Below are positions 12,886 through 13,027 of a stretch of DNA of 13,027 nucleotides, piece by piece. The stretch is from Bacteroidota bacterium. Its GTDB lineage: Bacteria > Bacteroidota > Bacteroidia > Flavobacteriales > Weeksellaceae. The stretch lies in contig JAEXJU010000014.1 of NCBI GenBank assembly GCA_023448955.1, forward strand, positions 1 through 13,027, written 5' to 3'. The first letter of the stretch is position 1. Every line of letters starts with the position of its first letter. The notes under the pieces were generated by a model. It was not told the DNA's origin and made no database searches. It worked only from the letters and a program-made list of their open reading frames with translations. The position numbers and the translations under genes are program-made.

Positions 12886-13027
12886 ATGAAGAAGATCATC
12901 CACACACCAAATGCACCTGCTGCTATAGGTCCTTATTCACAGGCTTGCCTTGTAAACGGAACATTGTACATCTCGGGTCAGATCCCAGTAGATCCGGAAA
13001 CAGGAAAGCTGGTGGAAGGCATAGAAA
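12886..13027 (+). CDS. ridA: RidA family enamine/imine deaminase (3' truncated by window end)
   Basis: The first 47 residues are visible from the ATG at 12886: MKKIIHTPNAPAAIGPYSQA, then VNGTLYISGQIPVDPETGKLVEG. The APAAIGPYSQA and LYISGQIPVDP segments are signatures of RidA (YjgF/YER057c/UK114), a trimeric cytoplasmic protein that hydrolyses reactive 2-aminoacrylate and other enamines made by PLP enzymes, releasing ammonia and protecting those enzymes. The catalytic arginine lies beyond the window. The full protein is usually about 126 residues, so roughly two thirds is missing. It has its own -7 element at 12859. I recall it following lptD in related genomes, without an evident functional link. 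Confidence 0.93.
   Translation, partial: MKKIIHTPNAPAAIGPYSQACLVNGTLYISGQIPVDPETGKLVEGIE

Overview
The window looks like a piece of a flavobacterial chromosome, most likely Weeksellaceae (Chryseobacterium or Epilithonimonas-like). The evidence is the AT-rich sequence, a type IX secretion C-terminal sorting domain, repeated Bacteroidetes-type promoters (TTTG near -33, TAnnTTTG near -7), near absence of Shine-Dalgarno sites, and an amidase / lptD / ridA neighbourhood that I recall as common in this group. The genus is inferred by reading, not by a search.

Layout. Positions 1-1388 hold the 3' end of a large secreted protein (Ig-like region, proprotein-convertase P domain, T9SS sorting domain), probably a metalloprotease, closed by a clear terminator. 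Positions 1513-2818 hold a PaaG-like isomerase/hydratase and a PaaI-like thioesterase, a pair of the aerobic phenylacetyl-CoA route. Positions 2964-4748 form a small membrane-protein / winged-helix regulator locus. A four-helix-bundle (23S-intervening-sequence-type) gene sits exactly between the stop codon of the membrane gene and the start codon of the regulator gene, bordered by inverted arrays of a degenerate tetranucleotide. An identical 17-base near-palindrome overlaps the promoters of this operon and of the next membrane gene, and is a candidate operator for the regulator. Next come a YkuE-like metallophosphoesterase (4791-5627), a DUF4173-type polytopic membrane protein (5795-7177) and a small lipoprotein whose 5' end has been overwritten by a palindromic repeat (7152-7748).

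From 7777 the coding strand flips. In transcription order the minus-strand genes are a cell-wall amidase (10087 to 8804), a tRNA-Glu, rpsT followed ten bases later by a second tRNA-Glu, a strong terminator, and aroQ (8184 to 7777). Divergent from the amidase is lptD (10130-12751), followed by the start of a ridA gene that runs off the window.

The housekeeping half (7.7-13 kb) is ordinary. The half worth a second look is 2.3-7.3 kb, where several gene borders carry different kinds of short degenerate repeat. One of these borders contains the apparent four-helix-bundle cassette, which is the best candidate here for an undescribed mobile or RNA-level element. No CRISPR array, insertion sequence, integrase or transposase is visible.
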